A stretch of DNA of 64,000 bases from Vibrio sp. Of7-15 (lineage in GTDB: Bacteria > Pseudomonadota > Gammaproteobacteria > Enterobacterales > Vibrionaceae), in NCBI RefSeq assembly GCF_022347565.1, contig NZ_JAKRGH010000015.1:56983-120982 (forward strand), written 5' to 3'. The notes below the pieces were generated by a model. That model had not been told where the DNA came from. It saw nothing but the letters and a program-made list of their open reading frames with translations, and did no database searches. Position numbers and translations under genes: made by a program. Each line of letters opens with the position of its first letter. Positions within the stretch are counted from its first letter, which is position 1. Positions 54,408 to 63,400 of the stretch are shown here, one piece after another.

Positions 54408-55100
54408 ATGAGTATGCTGGTTGAATGGAGCACAAACCGGCTCTGGTATCTGGATATGCCATTTATCAAACATGGAATATCTTTTGTGCACCGAATGATG
54501 GTCATCAAGCTTAAGGACAATAAATTACTCATTCACTCCCCGGTAGAACTGTCCACCGAGCTTCAAATAGAGTTATCCCAATTGGGCAACGTGCACGCTG
54601 TGGTTTGCCCATGCCTTAACGCTCATACCTATTTATCAGAGTGGTGGTATAGCTACCCCGAAGCCTACTTTTTTGCCACTACGGAATTAATTCAAAAACG
54701 CTCAGAGCTGACTTTTGATGATGCCTTGTCTTGCCGTACGCCCCCAATATGGCGTCACCAGCTCTTACAAACACCACTCTTAGGCGGCACTCACCCTACT
54801 CAGATTGCATTTTGTGATCCAAGTAGCCAAACCCTGTTATTAGGAGATTTACTCCTTGGCAAAACAAAGCCATCACATTTGAGTCATTGGTTGTATCTAT
54901 GCGCTCAAGGAATTTTGGGCGCACCACAAATCCCCTTCTACGAAAAATGGTCATATCAAAATAAATTTTTACTACGTACCTCTCTACAAGAAATCCTCAC
55001 TTGGCCATTTGATAACTTACTCACTTCAAACGGTTTATTGATAGAAGGTGATGCAAAAGAACAGTTTTACCTGTCCTTCAAGTGGGCCTTTAAAGAATAA
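54408..55100 (+). CDS. DUF4336-like protein
   Basis: A 230-residue soluble protein. It resembles DUF4336, a family distantly related to metallo-beta-lactamase folds: VVIKLKDNKLLIHSPVELSTEL, HAVVCPCLNAHTYLSEWWYSYPEAYFFATTELIQKR and ADLLLGKTKPSHLSHWL-type segments. The metal-binding HxHxDH motif is absent, so it is probably not a classic hydrolase. AAAGGACC precedes the ATG. Function unknown. Confidence 0.65.
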   Translation: MSMLVEWSTNRLWYLDMPFIKHGISFVHRMMVIKLKDNKLLIHSPVELSTELQIELSQLGNVHAVVCPCLNAHTYLSEWWYSYPEAYFFATTELIQKRSELTFDDALSCRTPPIWRHQLLQTPLLGGTHPTQIAFCDPSSQTLLLGDLLLGKTKPSHLSHWLYLCAQGILGAPQIPFYEKWSYQNKFLLRTSLQEILTWPFDNLLTSNGLLIEGDAKEQFYLSFKWAFKE

Positions 55101-55201
55101 TTTTTAAAATAAAAAATTGCACGTTGTTTTATTTTACCCTAACATTCGCCGCAACAAGAAAATGAACACAGTTCAATTAAGAAGTACCAATAGGAATAAC
55201 C

Positions 55202-55849
55202 ATGACTAAGCGAATTTTACCTCTAATTATTGCTGCCTCTCTTCCGATGTTGGCGAATGCAGCGGACAGCAACGATGAGATTGTAAATGCAGGTGAAAGC
55301 TACAACTACATCTCAGGTGGTTTACAGCTGTCGAATACAGATAAAGAGTTACAAACATCAAGCACTCATGTATCTGCTGAAGATCAATTTGGTGGTTTGT
55401 ACCTTCGTGGTAGCTGGAACTTTACTGATAGCCTATTTGTTGAACTGCGTACTGATGTAGTAACAAAAGACGATTTGACCCTAGGACACGATTTATTGGG
55501 TTTAGGCTATTTCTACTCACTAAACGACACAACCAGCGTTTACGGCCTAGTGGGGATCAGCACTTTAACAAAAGAATACCATGTACGTGCATTCGGTCAT
55601 GACATCAAACTAAGCGATAGCGACAGTGCTCTTTCTGGTGAAATTGGCTTACGCCACCAAATCACAAACAATTGGACCATTGAACCTGCCATTCGCACAG
55701 CTGGCCATGATGAAAGCCTAATCGAGCTACGCTTAGGTAATACGTACCAAGTAAGCGACGCAATTAGCATTGAAGCCAACTTACAGCAACGTGATCACGA
55801 CTTCTTAAAAGAAACAGATTTCCAGCTGGGTATGCGTTACAGCTTCTAA
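55202..55849 (+). CDS. Outer-membrane beta-barrel protein
   Basis: 215 residues with a signal peptide (MTKRILPLIIAASLPMLANA). Strand-rich mature sequence (FGGLYLRGSWNFTDSLFVELRTD, LGLGYFYSLNDTTSVYGLVGIS, IEPAIRTAG) ends in FQLGMRYSF, a proper BAM signal. It fits an OmpA/OmpX-like or Ail-type 8-strand barrel. GGAATAACC before the ATG. No specific role can be given. Confidence 0.75.
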   Translation: MTKRILPLIIAASLPMLANAADSNDEIVNAGESYNYISGGLQLSNTDKELQTSSTHVSAEDQFGGLYLRGSWNFTDSLFVELRTDVVTKDDLTLGHDLLGLGYFYSLNDTTSVYGLVGISTLTKEYHVRAFGHDIKLSDSDSALSGEIGLRHQITNNWTIEPAIRTAGHDESLIELRLGNTYQVSDAISIEANLQQRDHDFLKETDFQLGMRYSF

Positions 55850-55924
55850 CACACTTTACACACTACGGAGCAAGGATGCTCAGTTTCTCTCATCATTCCC
55901 TCATTAATTCAATAGGGGCCAATT

Positions 55925-56641
55925 ATGCTCACTCGCTGTGCCTTATTGGCCTTTATATTTCTGACAACAACAACCATGACTTACGCTAATGAATGCGTCA
56001 TCTTACTGCATGGACTTGCCAGAAGTGCTTCTTCAATGGAGAAAATGGCTGAATCCCTGCAAAATAATTACTTCTCTGTCATTAATTACGATTACCCTTC
56101 AACCCATTTCCCTATCGATGTCTTAGCTACTGAGCATATTCCCAAAGCACTCTCTCTATGTGGAAAGGCAAAGCGTATACACTTTGTTACTCACTCTATG
56201 GGCGGGATTTTGGTGCGCCAATACCTAAGTACAGAGAAAATTGAGAATTTAGGCCGAGTGGTGATGCTCGCACCACCGAACCAAGGCAGCGAAGTTGTCG
56301 ATGCCTTAGCTAATTTTCCACCTTTTCAGTGGCTCAATGGCCCTGCCGGAAAGCAATTAGGAACAGACGATCGCAGTGTACCTAACCAGCTAGGGACCGC
56401 CAATTTCGAGCTAGGAATCATTGCAGGAAACAGAACCTTTAATCCGATACTGTCGACTCTGCTGCCTAATCCCGACGATGGGAAAGTCAGTGTTGAACGC
56501 ACGAAGCTGAATGGAATGAAAGAACATATAACCTTACCAGTTACTCATACCTTTATAATGAGAAATGGCGAAGTCATCCAAAATACCATCACATTTTTGA
56601 AGGAAGGAAGATTCTTAGAACCCACGATTAACGAGAAATAG
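55925..56641 (+). CDS. Secreted alpha/beta-hydrolase (lipase/esterase)
   Basis: 238 residues with a signal peptide (MLTRCALLAFIFLTTTTMTYA). CVILLHGLARSASSMEKMAESL gives the oxyanion-hole strand, THSMGGILVRQYL the nucleophile elbow, MLAPPNQGSEVVDALA the following strand; the acid and His may be in PNPDDGKVSVERTK and PVTHTFIM. It resembles the class of small triacylglycerol esterases (EstA/LipC-like). It sits 75 bp behind the barrel gene on the same strand. A short minus-strand ORF overlaps its end. Confidence 0.85.
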   Translation: MLTRCALLAFIFLTTTTMTYANECVILLHGLARSASSMEKMAESLQNNYFSVINYDYPSTHFPIDVLATEHIPKALSLCGKAKRIHFVTHSMGGILVRQYLSTEKIENLGRVVMLAPPNQGSEVVDALANFPPFQWLNGPAGKQLGTDDRSVPNQLGTANFELGIIAGNRTFNPILSTLLPNPDDGKVSVERTKLNGMKEHITLPVTHTFIMRNGEVIQNTITFLKEGRFLEPTINEK

Positions 56642-56741
56642 ACTGTGACATAGCAAACTCTAACCGCGAACGTAATTCAGCACTGCGTTTTTTGGCACCA
56701 TAAGGATAAAATAACCTCATACATAACTTTCTTAACATCAT
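56628..56741 (-). CDS. Candidate 37-residue small basic protein
   Basis: On the minus strand, tandem ATGs follow GCGAGGGCACG (AGGG as ribosome site) and open a 37-codon frame (MMLRKLCMRLFYPYGAKK...). It is strongly basic with an amphipathic look (KKRSAELRSRLEFAMSQ) and ends TAA 13 bases inside the hydrolase gene. The sequence looks protein-like, but its short length leaves chance possible. The rest of the 56742-56997 gap holds a good -10 (TATAAT at 56940-56945) for the downstream translocase gene and nothing else. Confidence 0.4.
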   Translation of the reverse strand: MMLRKLCMRLFYPYGAKKRSAELRSRLEFAMSQSISR

Positions 56742-56997
56742 CGTGCCCTCGCAGTTAAGTGATCACTCATGATTCTTACACTATGAAACAGGTTTAACCT
56801 TAGACCGACTTCTTCACACCCGCCATAAGTCTTTAGTCGTAATTTACACTTCTATCATACTTACTCACCTCTAACTCAAAGAAATACCTGTAATTTGTTA
56901 CCAGTAATAAACTCATACATTTTTTCTACATTTACTCGGTATAATAACGGCAAGTTGGCCATATGGCAGGAAACTAAGGTAACGAACTCGTAGCATT

Positions 56998-57915
56998 ATG
57001 AAGCATTTATCTACTTTTTTTAAAGGAATGGCCATGGGAGCAGCAGATGTTGTTCCTGGGGTTTCCGGCGGCACCATCGCTTTTATCACTGGTATTTATG
57101 ACACCTTATTAGAGAGCATTCGTCGTATTAACCCTAGCCTTGTGGGACTATGGCGTAAAGAAGGCCTTAAAGCGGTCTGCGATCATATTAATTTATATTT
57201 TTTACTGGCGCTTTTTGGCGGCATTCTGACCAGTATTTTAACCTTGGCCAAGCTCATTTCTTGGTTATTGCATACTCACCCAATCCCTCTGTGGTCATTC
57301 TTCTTTGGTTTGATCACGATTTCAGTGATCCATATGCTCAAGCAAATTGAACAGTGGAAAATATCTAGACTGATCATGCTCACACTAGGAGCCGTGTTTG
57401 CTTATAGCATTACCATGCTGAGCCCACTCAATATGTCTCCTACTGCCCTAAATATTGTTATTGCTGGCTCTATTGCTATTTGTGCCATGATCTTACCGGG
57501 TATCTCCGGCAGCTTTATACTTCTGTTGCTAGGAATGTATGCGCCAGTACTGGGGGCTGTAAAAGAATTTAATATTGCCACCATGGCACTGTTTGCAACA
57601 GGCTGTGTAATTGGCTTATTAAGCTTCTCACACCTCTTATCTTGGTTACTCAAACGTCAGCGTGATTTGACCCTTATCTTTCTAACAGGATTAATGCTTG
57701 GGACGTTAAGCAAAATATGGCCTTGGAAAGAAACCCTCACTTGGCGAACAAACTCACAAGGTGAACAAGTGCCTCTCATTGAGCAGAATTTATCGCCATT
57801 TGCGTTTGAGCAAACCACAGGCCAGCCTTCTTTAATACTGTGGGCTATTTGTTCACTTATTATCGGAATAAGCATTGTATGGGGCTTAGAGCGCTACGCC
57901 GAAAAAAATAAATAA
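56998..57915 (+). CDS. popT: DUF368 undecaprenyl-phosphate translocase (PopT-like)
   Basis: 305 residues, about eight hydrophobic segments. Two related re-entrant motifs, DVVPGVSGGTIAFITGIYD near residue 20 and ILPGISGSFILLLLGMYAP near residue 165, are the DUF368 hallmark and suggest an internal repeat. DUF368 proteins, including one from V. cholerae chromosome II, are reported to flip undecaprenyl phosphate back to the cytosolic face for reuse in wall and envelope synthesis, important under alkaline conditions. A terminator follows. Symbol by family. Confidence 0.85.
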   Translation: MKHLSTFFKGMAMGAADVVPGVSGGTIAFITGIYDTLLESIRRINPSLVGLWRKEGLKAVCDHINLYFLLALFGGILTSILTLAKLISWLLHTHPIPLWSFFFGLITISVIHMLKQIEQWKISRLIMLTLGAVFAYSITMLSPLNMSPTALNIVIAGSIAICAMILPGISGSFILLLLGMYAPVLGAVKEFNIATMALFATGCVIGLLSFSHLLSWLLKRQRDLTLIFLTGLMLGTLSKIWPWKETLTWRTNSQGEQVPLIEQNLSPFAFEQTTGQPSLILWAICSLIIGISIVWGLERYAEKNK

Positions 57916-57930
57916 CCCACCAATTAATAA

Positions 57931-57963
57931 AATAAAGGCAGCACTACGCTGCCTTTATTATAT
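57931..57963 (+). terminator. Terminator after the DUF368 gene
   Basis: AATAAAGGCAGC pairs perfectly with GCTGCCTTTATT (12 bp) around ACTAC, 15 bp after the stop. Confidence 0.92.
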
Positions 57964-58049
57964 CTGGATCACAAAAGCCCTGCGAAAAACCTCTGCTCAA
58001 CCCTCACTAAATGATACAATTTTCATAAATTTTTATTTTATTATGTAAT

Positions 58050-58481
58050 ATGCCATTCATTACTTCTAAGCTGATACCTGTAATACTGACTGTATCTGCA
58101 CTTGGTGCGGGATTTTTTGCGCCAGAGCTCATTGCTCAGTTCAGTGCTTCAGAAAAGCACAATTATTGCGAACTCGGAGCCCAAGCTTGCGAACAAAAAA
58201 ATACCATTATCACTCTATCAGATGATATCGTTCAGCCGTTAAAGCCAAGTACCATTACAGTAAAGTGGCCTGAAGAAAATATGAGCCAACCACTGCTTCT
58301 TGAGCTTCAAGGCCAAGAAATGGAAATGGGAACGTATAAATTGCCGCTCACATTAAATGATAAAGGCTTATACACAGGAGAGGTCATGCTACCAATATGC
58401 ACTGAAGACAGCATGACATGGCAAGGAAGTATCAGTAGTAAAACCAATCAAGCTTATATTTCAATTAGGATGGAACAATGA
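58050..58481 (+). CDS. Hypothetical membrane-anchored or periplasmic protein upstream of sco
   Basis: 143 residues. One N-terminal hydrophobic segment (LIPVILTVSALGAGFFAPEL) is followed by a beta-rich domain (TITVKWPEENMSQPLLLELQGQEMEMGTYKLPL) with three cysteines (YCELGAQACE, PICTE). Its stop overlaps the start of the Sco gene by ATGA, so the two are translated together. It may assist Sco in copper or redox handling, but this is only context. No family recognised. Confidence 0.7.
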   Translation: MPFITSKLIPVILTVSALGAGFFAPELIAQFSASEKHNYCELGAQACEQKNTIITLSDDIVQPLKPSTITVKWPEENMSQPLLLELQGQEMEMGTYKLPLTLNDKGLYTGEVMLPICTEDSMTWQGSISSKTNQAYISIRMEQ

Positions 58482-59056
58482 AACGTTCATGGATTTTAGT
58501 CGCAGCCATTGCTCTTGGTGTTGGTTTAACCGTTCGTCTTTCTTTAGATTCATCAACGACAGAGCAACCCGTCGAAGTAAATAGCTTACTTGAAACAGGC
58601 TCGCAAAAAGTCGATCTGTACAACACCGATGATAGCCGTACTCGTATTGTTTATTTTGGTTATACTCACTGCCCTGACGTTTGCCCGACTTCTTTGGCTG
58701 TCTTATCTTCCGCTTTAAAAGAATTACCAGAAGATAAATTAAATAAAGTATGGCCAATATTCATTAGCCTAGATCCAGAAAGAGATACTGCTGATAAGGC
58801 CCAGCAATATGCTCAGTACTTCCATAAAAACTTCACGGGCTTTTCAGGCACTGAGCAACAAATAAAAGAGTTAGCAAGCAGTTACGGTGTACTTTACACC
58901 AAGACAGAATTAAAAGACTCAGCACTAGAGTATGCGGTCGACCATAGCTCCTATTTCTATTTTTTAAAGCCTGATGGTTCGCTTATTGAAAAAGTCGCTC
59001 ACACGTTAAATCCAGCTATGCTGATCGATGCCATCGATCGTCTCCCGCAAAGCTAA
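58478..59056 (+). CDS. SCO1/SenC-family copper/redox protein
   Basis: 192 residues. The N-terminal membrane anchor is SWILVAAIALGVGLTVRLSL. The thioredoxin-like domain holds the CxxxC copper/thiol motif GYTHCPDVCPTSL (Cys65 and Cys69), ISLDPERDTADKAQQYAQYF, and the third ligand His in VDHSSYFYFLKPDG. Sco proteins deliver copper to or reduce the CuA site of cytochrome oxidase, or act as thiol reductases. It is coupled to the preceding gene. No oxidase genes are in this window. Confidence 0.9.
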   Translation: MKRSWILVAAIALGVGLTVRLSLDSSTTEQPVEVNSLLETGSQKVDLYNTDDSRTRIVYFGYTHCPDVCPTSLAVLSSALKELPEDKLNKVWPIFISLDPERDTADKAQQYAQYFHKNFTGFSGTEQQIKELASSYGVLYTKTELKDSALEYAVDHSSYFYFLKPDGSLIEKVAHTLNPAMLIDAIDRLPQS

Positions 59057-59088
59057 CTTTTATCAAATCAAGCACGACTTACACCATC

Positions 59089-59129
59089 AAAAAAGCCCCA
59101 CAATGAACAATCACTGTGGGGCTTTATTA
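59089..59129. terminator. Bidirectional terminator between sco and Sel1 genes
   Basis: AAAGCCCCACA pairs with TGTGGGGCTTT (11 bp) with A and T runs on both sides, between two convergent genes. Confidence 0.93.
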
Positions 59130-59146
59130 TTGAAAGAAGTGAGCCG

Positions 59147-60268
59147 TTATTTATCCATTTTAGATTGACTAAAATTGGTATTATCCGCTTTCTTAGTACT
59201 ATCAGAACTACTCGCAACATCTGACTTACTAGGCTTCTCTCCAACCATAAACTCATTATCTCCGTCCGGAAAATAGCTCTGACGTTCATACAGTTTATCA
59301 AGCGCTTTAATAATGGTGTGTTTCGTAATTTTACCCGCTCTCATTTTTTTCAGCAGGGGCTTAGCCATTCCCTGTAAACCAATAACAGAGTCAACCCCCA
59401 TTAAATGACCAACCTGATCACGGCGTGTTTTAGCTTCTTCTACCCCATTTTCAGCAGCAAGCCAGAACCAAATGTAAGCAATCGCATTACCATCATCACT
59501 CGTTTCTGCCGACATTTCCCCAGCATAAAACTGAGCACGAACATCTCCAGCTTCAGCGGCTAGTTCTAGCCAATACGTCGCCTTTTTAGGGTTCGCGGGA
59601 ATGCCTTTCCCTTCCGCATATTGGCGGCCTAAAGTCACTTGCGCTTCAATAGAACCATTCTCAGCCGCTTTTAGGTTCCATTCTGCTGATAATTTCGGAC
59701 TAGGCCTTGGGTTTGCTTCAGCAACATGCCAATCAGCCATAAAGAGTTGTGCTTCTAGATCTCCCTTTTCAGCCACTTCCTCGATAAAAGAGATGCCTTT
59801 TTCAACATTCACCTCAACCCCATCGCCCTTCATTAACGCTAAGCCCATTTCAAATTTAGCTTCATCGCTGCCGTTACGTGCTTTGATCACTTTTGACCAA
59901 TATTGCGATTTTCCTTCCGCTTCCGAATCCCCCATTCTGGCATCACATAAACGGATCACAGAATACATCGCGAGTTCATTATCACTTTCCGCAGCTTTTT
60001 CATACCAATACAGGGCTTCTTTCGGGTTCGTGTGCTCGGCTTCCTTAGCCAAATACATTTGAGTAGGAACGTGACCCGTTTGGGCTTTATACACTCGCTC
60101 TTTTTTTTCCGCCGCTCTTTGTTCTTCTAGTGCTTTAAGGCGAGCATCATCCGCTTGCTGCTTCTGAACTTCTTTTCTTTCTTGCTCTTTAGACACACTA
60201 AAATAACGCACTAAAAACCACATTAGAGGCAAAACTAAGATTATCACCCCAATTAAAATAGGATCCAT
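59147..60268 (-). CDS. Membrane-anchored Sel1-repeat protein
   Basis: 373 residues. One N-terminal TM segment (LIGVIILVLPLMWFLVRYF) precedes a charged coiled-coil (SKEQERKEVQKQQADDARLKALEEQRAAEKK, ~25-60) and then Sel1-like repeats from about 75 to 260 (NPKEALYWYEKAAESDNELAMYSV; EAQVTLGRQYAEGKGIPANPKKATYWLELAAEAGDVRAQFYAGEM). Sel1 repeats are alpha-solenoids for protein-protein contacts. The C-terminal ~40 residues are polar and disordered-looking. The partner is unknown. Confidence 0.85.
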   Translation of the reverse strand: MDPILIGVIILVLPLMWFLVRYFSVSKEQERKEVQKQQADDARLKALEEQRAAEKKERVYKAQTGHVPTQMYLAKEAEHTNPKEALYWYEKAAESDNELAMYSVIRLCDARMGDSEAEGKSQYWSKVIKARNGSDEAKFEMGLALMKGDGVEVNVEKGISFIEEVAEKGDLEAQLFMADWHVAEANPRPSPKLSAEWNLKAAENGSIEAQVTLGRQYAEGKGIPANPKKATYWLELAAEAGDVRAQFYAGEMSAETSDDGNAIAYIWFWLAAENGVEEAKTRRDQVGHLMGVDSVIGLQGMAKPLLKKMRAGKITKHTIIKALDKLYERQSYFPDGDNEFMVGEKPSKSDVASSSDSTKKADNTNFSQSKMDK

Positions 60269-60357
60269 ATCACACCATTTATATATACACGTTCTCTATT
60301 ATGTAGCGGCTACTAAACCACATACTTGAAACATTCTCGAATGAATAATACATATTA

Positions 60358-60397
60358 TTTACGAATAATTTACAGTGTAAAACGAGTTATTCGTAAA
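60358..60397. promoter_or_regulatory. Nested inverted repeat upstream of the Sel1-repeat gene
   Basis: Outer arms TTTACGAATAA (60358-60368) and TTATTCGTAAA (60387-60397) are perfect complements. Inside, TTTAC-AGT-GTAAA (60369-60381) is a second dyad that begins with the same TTTAC. It lies about 90 bp before the Sel1 start and just past the adhesin terminator, so it may be an operator. Confidence 0.5.
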
Positions 60398-60413
60398 GCC
60401 TATTATTAAAAAC

Positions 60414-60443
60414 AAAAAAGCCTACACTAGGCAGGCTTTTTAT
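60414..60443 (-). terminator. Terminator of the RTX adhesin gene
   Basis: AAAAAGCCT pairs with AGGCTTTTT, with an internal GCCT/AGGC alternative; on the minus strand a T-rich run follows. It begins 17 bp past the adhesin stop. Confidence 0.88.
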
Positions 60444-60459
60444 TGTTATACCATCAAGG

Positions 60460-63400
60460 CTAGTCTGTTATAACGAGCTTGCTGCTATCAATAAGGTTTC
60501 GGAGAATATCGCCCTCTGTCATACCAGAGCTGCCTTCCGTTAAATCACTCATTGATACATTTTCAAGTTTAATGACTTGTTCAATATCGCCATCTTTAGT
60601 GGAACTCACGTCCAATACAACATTGCCATTTTCTTCTCTAATAGATAAGAAATCTTCAATCGTATCTCGTGTTTCACCTTCTAATAAGTCGCTCAGGTCC
60701 AAAATATCGTGGTTATCATCCGATAATGAGAAATCTTCAATAATATCCACTTCAACCCCAGCTGAAGAGGTTGGCTCATGATTAAACTTGAAGGTATCTT
60801 GGCCTTCCCCACCGATAAGAATGTCATCACCAGCCCCACCCGTTAAGATGTCATGGCCTAAGCCACCGACTAAAATGTCATTCCCTAGCATTCCTAAAAG
60901 ATCATCATCTCCAGATTGACCAAAGAGCATATCAGCACTGTCAGTACCAAACATTGAATCATCACCCGTTGAACCACTCAGTGAATGGCCTTGAGCGAGA
61001 TTCGTTTCACCTGAAGGGCTAATATTCAATGATAACTGTTGCTCAGACTCCACACCGTTTGCATCCACCACGGTGTACATAAACTCTAAGCCAACAGCTT
61101 TACTAGGCTCAATAACAGGTGCATTTGGTGCAGGCTGGAACTGATAGCTACCATCACTATCAATGAATAAGCTGCCATACTCTGTCGCCAGTTGAAGCTG
61201 ACCATTATCAATAGATGTTGTTAGAGAAGCATTCCCTACGGAGCCATCAGCATTAATGGTTTGCAGCAACTCCACTTTTGCTACATCGATAACAACAGCC
61301 ACACCATCTTCTCCAGCAATATGCTGTAGCAACTCACCAGGTTGGCCCAGAGTTGGTGCAAGCTCAGGCAACTTAGTTTTCAATTCCGTATCTGGAATAT
61401 AAACCACATTGGAAGACAAATTTTCTAAGCTAGAAATCGTCGGATTGTGTGTATTCGGCGGAACAATACCCACAGCCGTCACATCTTTACCTGCCGTAAA
61501 GTTTTGCCATGCAGTATCTGCGTTACTATCCCATCCACCATTACTTTCACCATCACTGATGAAATACACCACATCATTTGTTGTGGCTGGATCTACACCT
61601 TCTGGCAGTTTGGTATAACCATCAATTGCACCATACACGGCCTCTTCATAGTCAGTCCCACCTTCTACAGCAAAAGTGCCTGTATTTAGCTGAGCAATCG
61701 CCTCATCAATGGTAAACCAACCTAGTGATTGCTTCTGGTTGTCATAATCACCATACAGATCATTGTCAAAGTCGACCAATTGAACCAACACGGAATCTGA
61801 ACCTGGCTGAGATTTCACATTCTGCAGTAATGAAATGGTTGCATCTAACGCAATTTCCATTCGCGTTTTCTGATCACCATCCACATTATAACTGTAGTCA
61901 TCCATACTACCTGATGAATCAATCACTAACGTCATTAACGTCGCTGAAGCCGCATCCCCCTGATCCACAAAGACTTCATGCGCTGGCGCTGCTTGTGCTG
62001 TACCAGATGCTGTATCTCCATTTGATTCAACCGCTACCGCTGTAACATCAATCTCAAAATTAGTGTTATCAGCCGGGACACGAATGATTAAATCATTAAT
62101 ATCTACCTGCTGACCATTTGCTGATACTGTTCCCGTGAGTGTCCATGTATTGTTATCCGCATTATATGTCCCTACTTCTTGGCCATTTGCATCAAAAATA
62201 CTTGATCCAACAGGAAGACCTGATAACACAACGTCAGATTGAATCGACTCGCTGCCATCAATATCCGTCACTTGCGCTGAGATATCGAGCGGATATTCGA
62301 CAAATGTATCACCTTCTTTTTGCCACTCACCTGCCGTTTCATTCCAACGATAAGTACCATCAGCAAACTGAAGACGCTCGATGTCATACAGATCATCAGA
62401 ACCTTCATTCGTTCTTGTTGATAACCCATCATCACCGTTATGAGAAGCAGCCGGAACGTGATTATCCGTTACTGCAAAGAAAATATTCTGACCACCATCG
62501 TTCGTCACAACTGGGTTGGTAATGGTGTAATCACTAAAGTTTCCAGCAAAGACAGCGGTATCAGTCCCTGTACCTCCGTAAAGGGTATCATCACCTTGCT
62601 CACCAATAAGGATGTCGTTACCCCCGCCAGCGGTCAGCGTGTCATTAACATCAGAGCTATTGACTCGATCGTTATTGCCTAAGATGCCATCATCACCAAT
62701 CAAAATATCGTCTGCGTTAGATAACGGGTTAGTCACAATAGTGTCATTCAACCCTTGGCCACGAACAGCAATACCTTCATCCGCCTTAGCTCCCGTAGCT
62801 TGATAGCCATGTGTTGGGTTCACCGATGCATAGTGGTACTCACCATCGACATCAGCAAGACTGTTCATACCATCACTCATATCAAAGGCTTGTGAACCAT
62901 ATTGTTCTTTCACATCATCCCATGATGTATAAGATGGCAAATTACCATCAGAGCCACCAACCTGAACAATCACAGGTTCACCCAAGATGACAGAAACTTC
63001 TGGCGCATCGGCAACAGCAATAACATCAATAACGGCTGTACCATCCGCCGTTTTATCACCATCTGATACAGTGAACTGTAATGGTACATCATTACCACTG
63101 TAATCTTTTGCTGGATGGAAAATGGCTGAAGTAACAACTCCGTTACCATCTACAACAAGATCCACGCTGCCATGAGCAGGATCAACACTCACATTTGTGA
63201 AATGCAGGGGATCATTATCTTGATCATTAGCTGCATTTAATAACAGGCTTAAATCAATGACTTTGCCGCCAGCTGCATCTTCTTGTACACAACCTAAATC
63301 GACAGACTTAACAGTCGGTGCATCATTTAAAGAAATGATGGAATCATTAGACACATGCCCTGCATTACCGGCAACGTCTGTCACCTCCATCGTAACGGTA

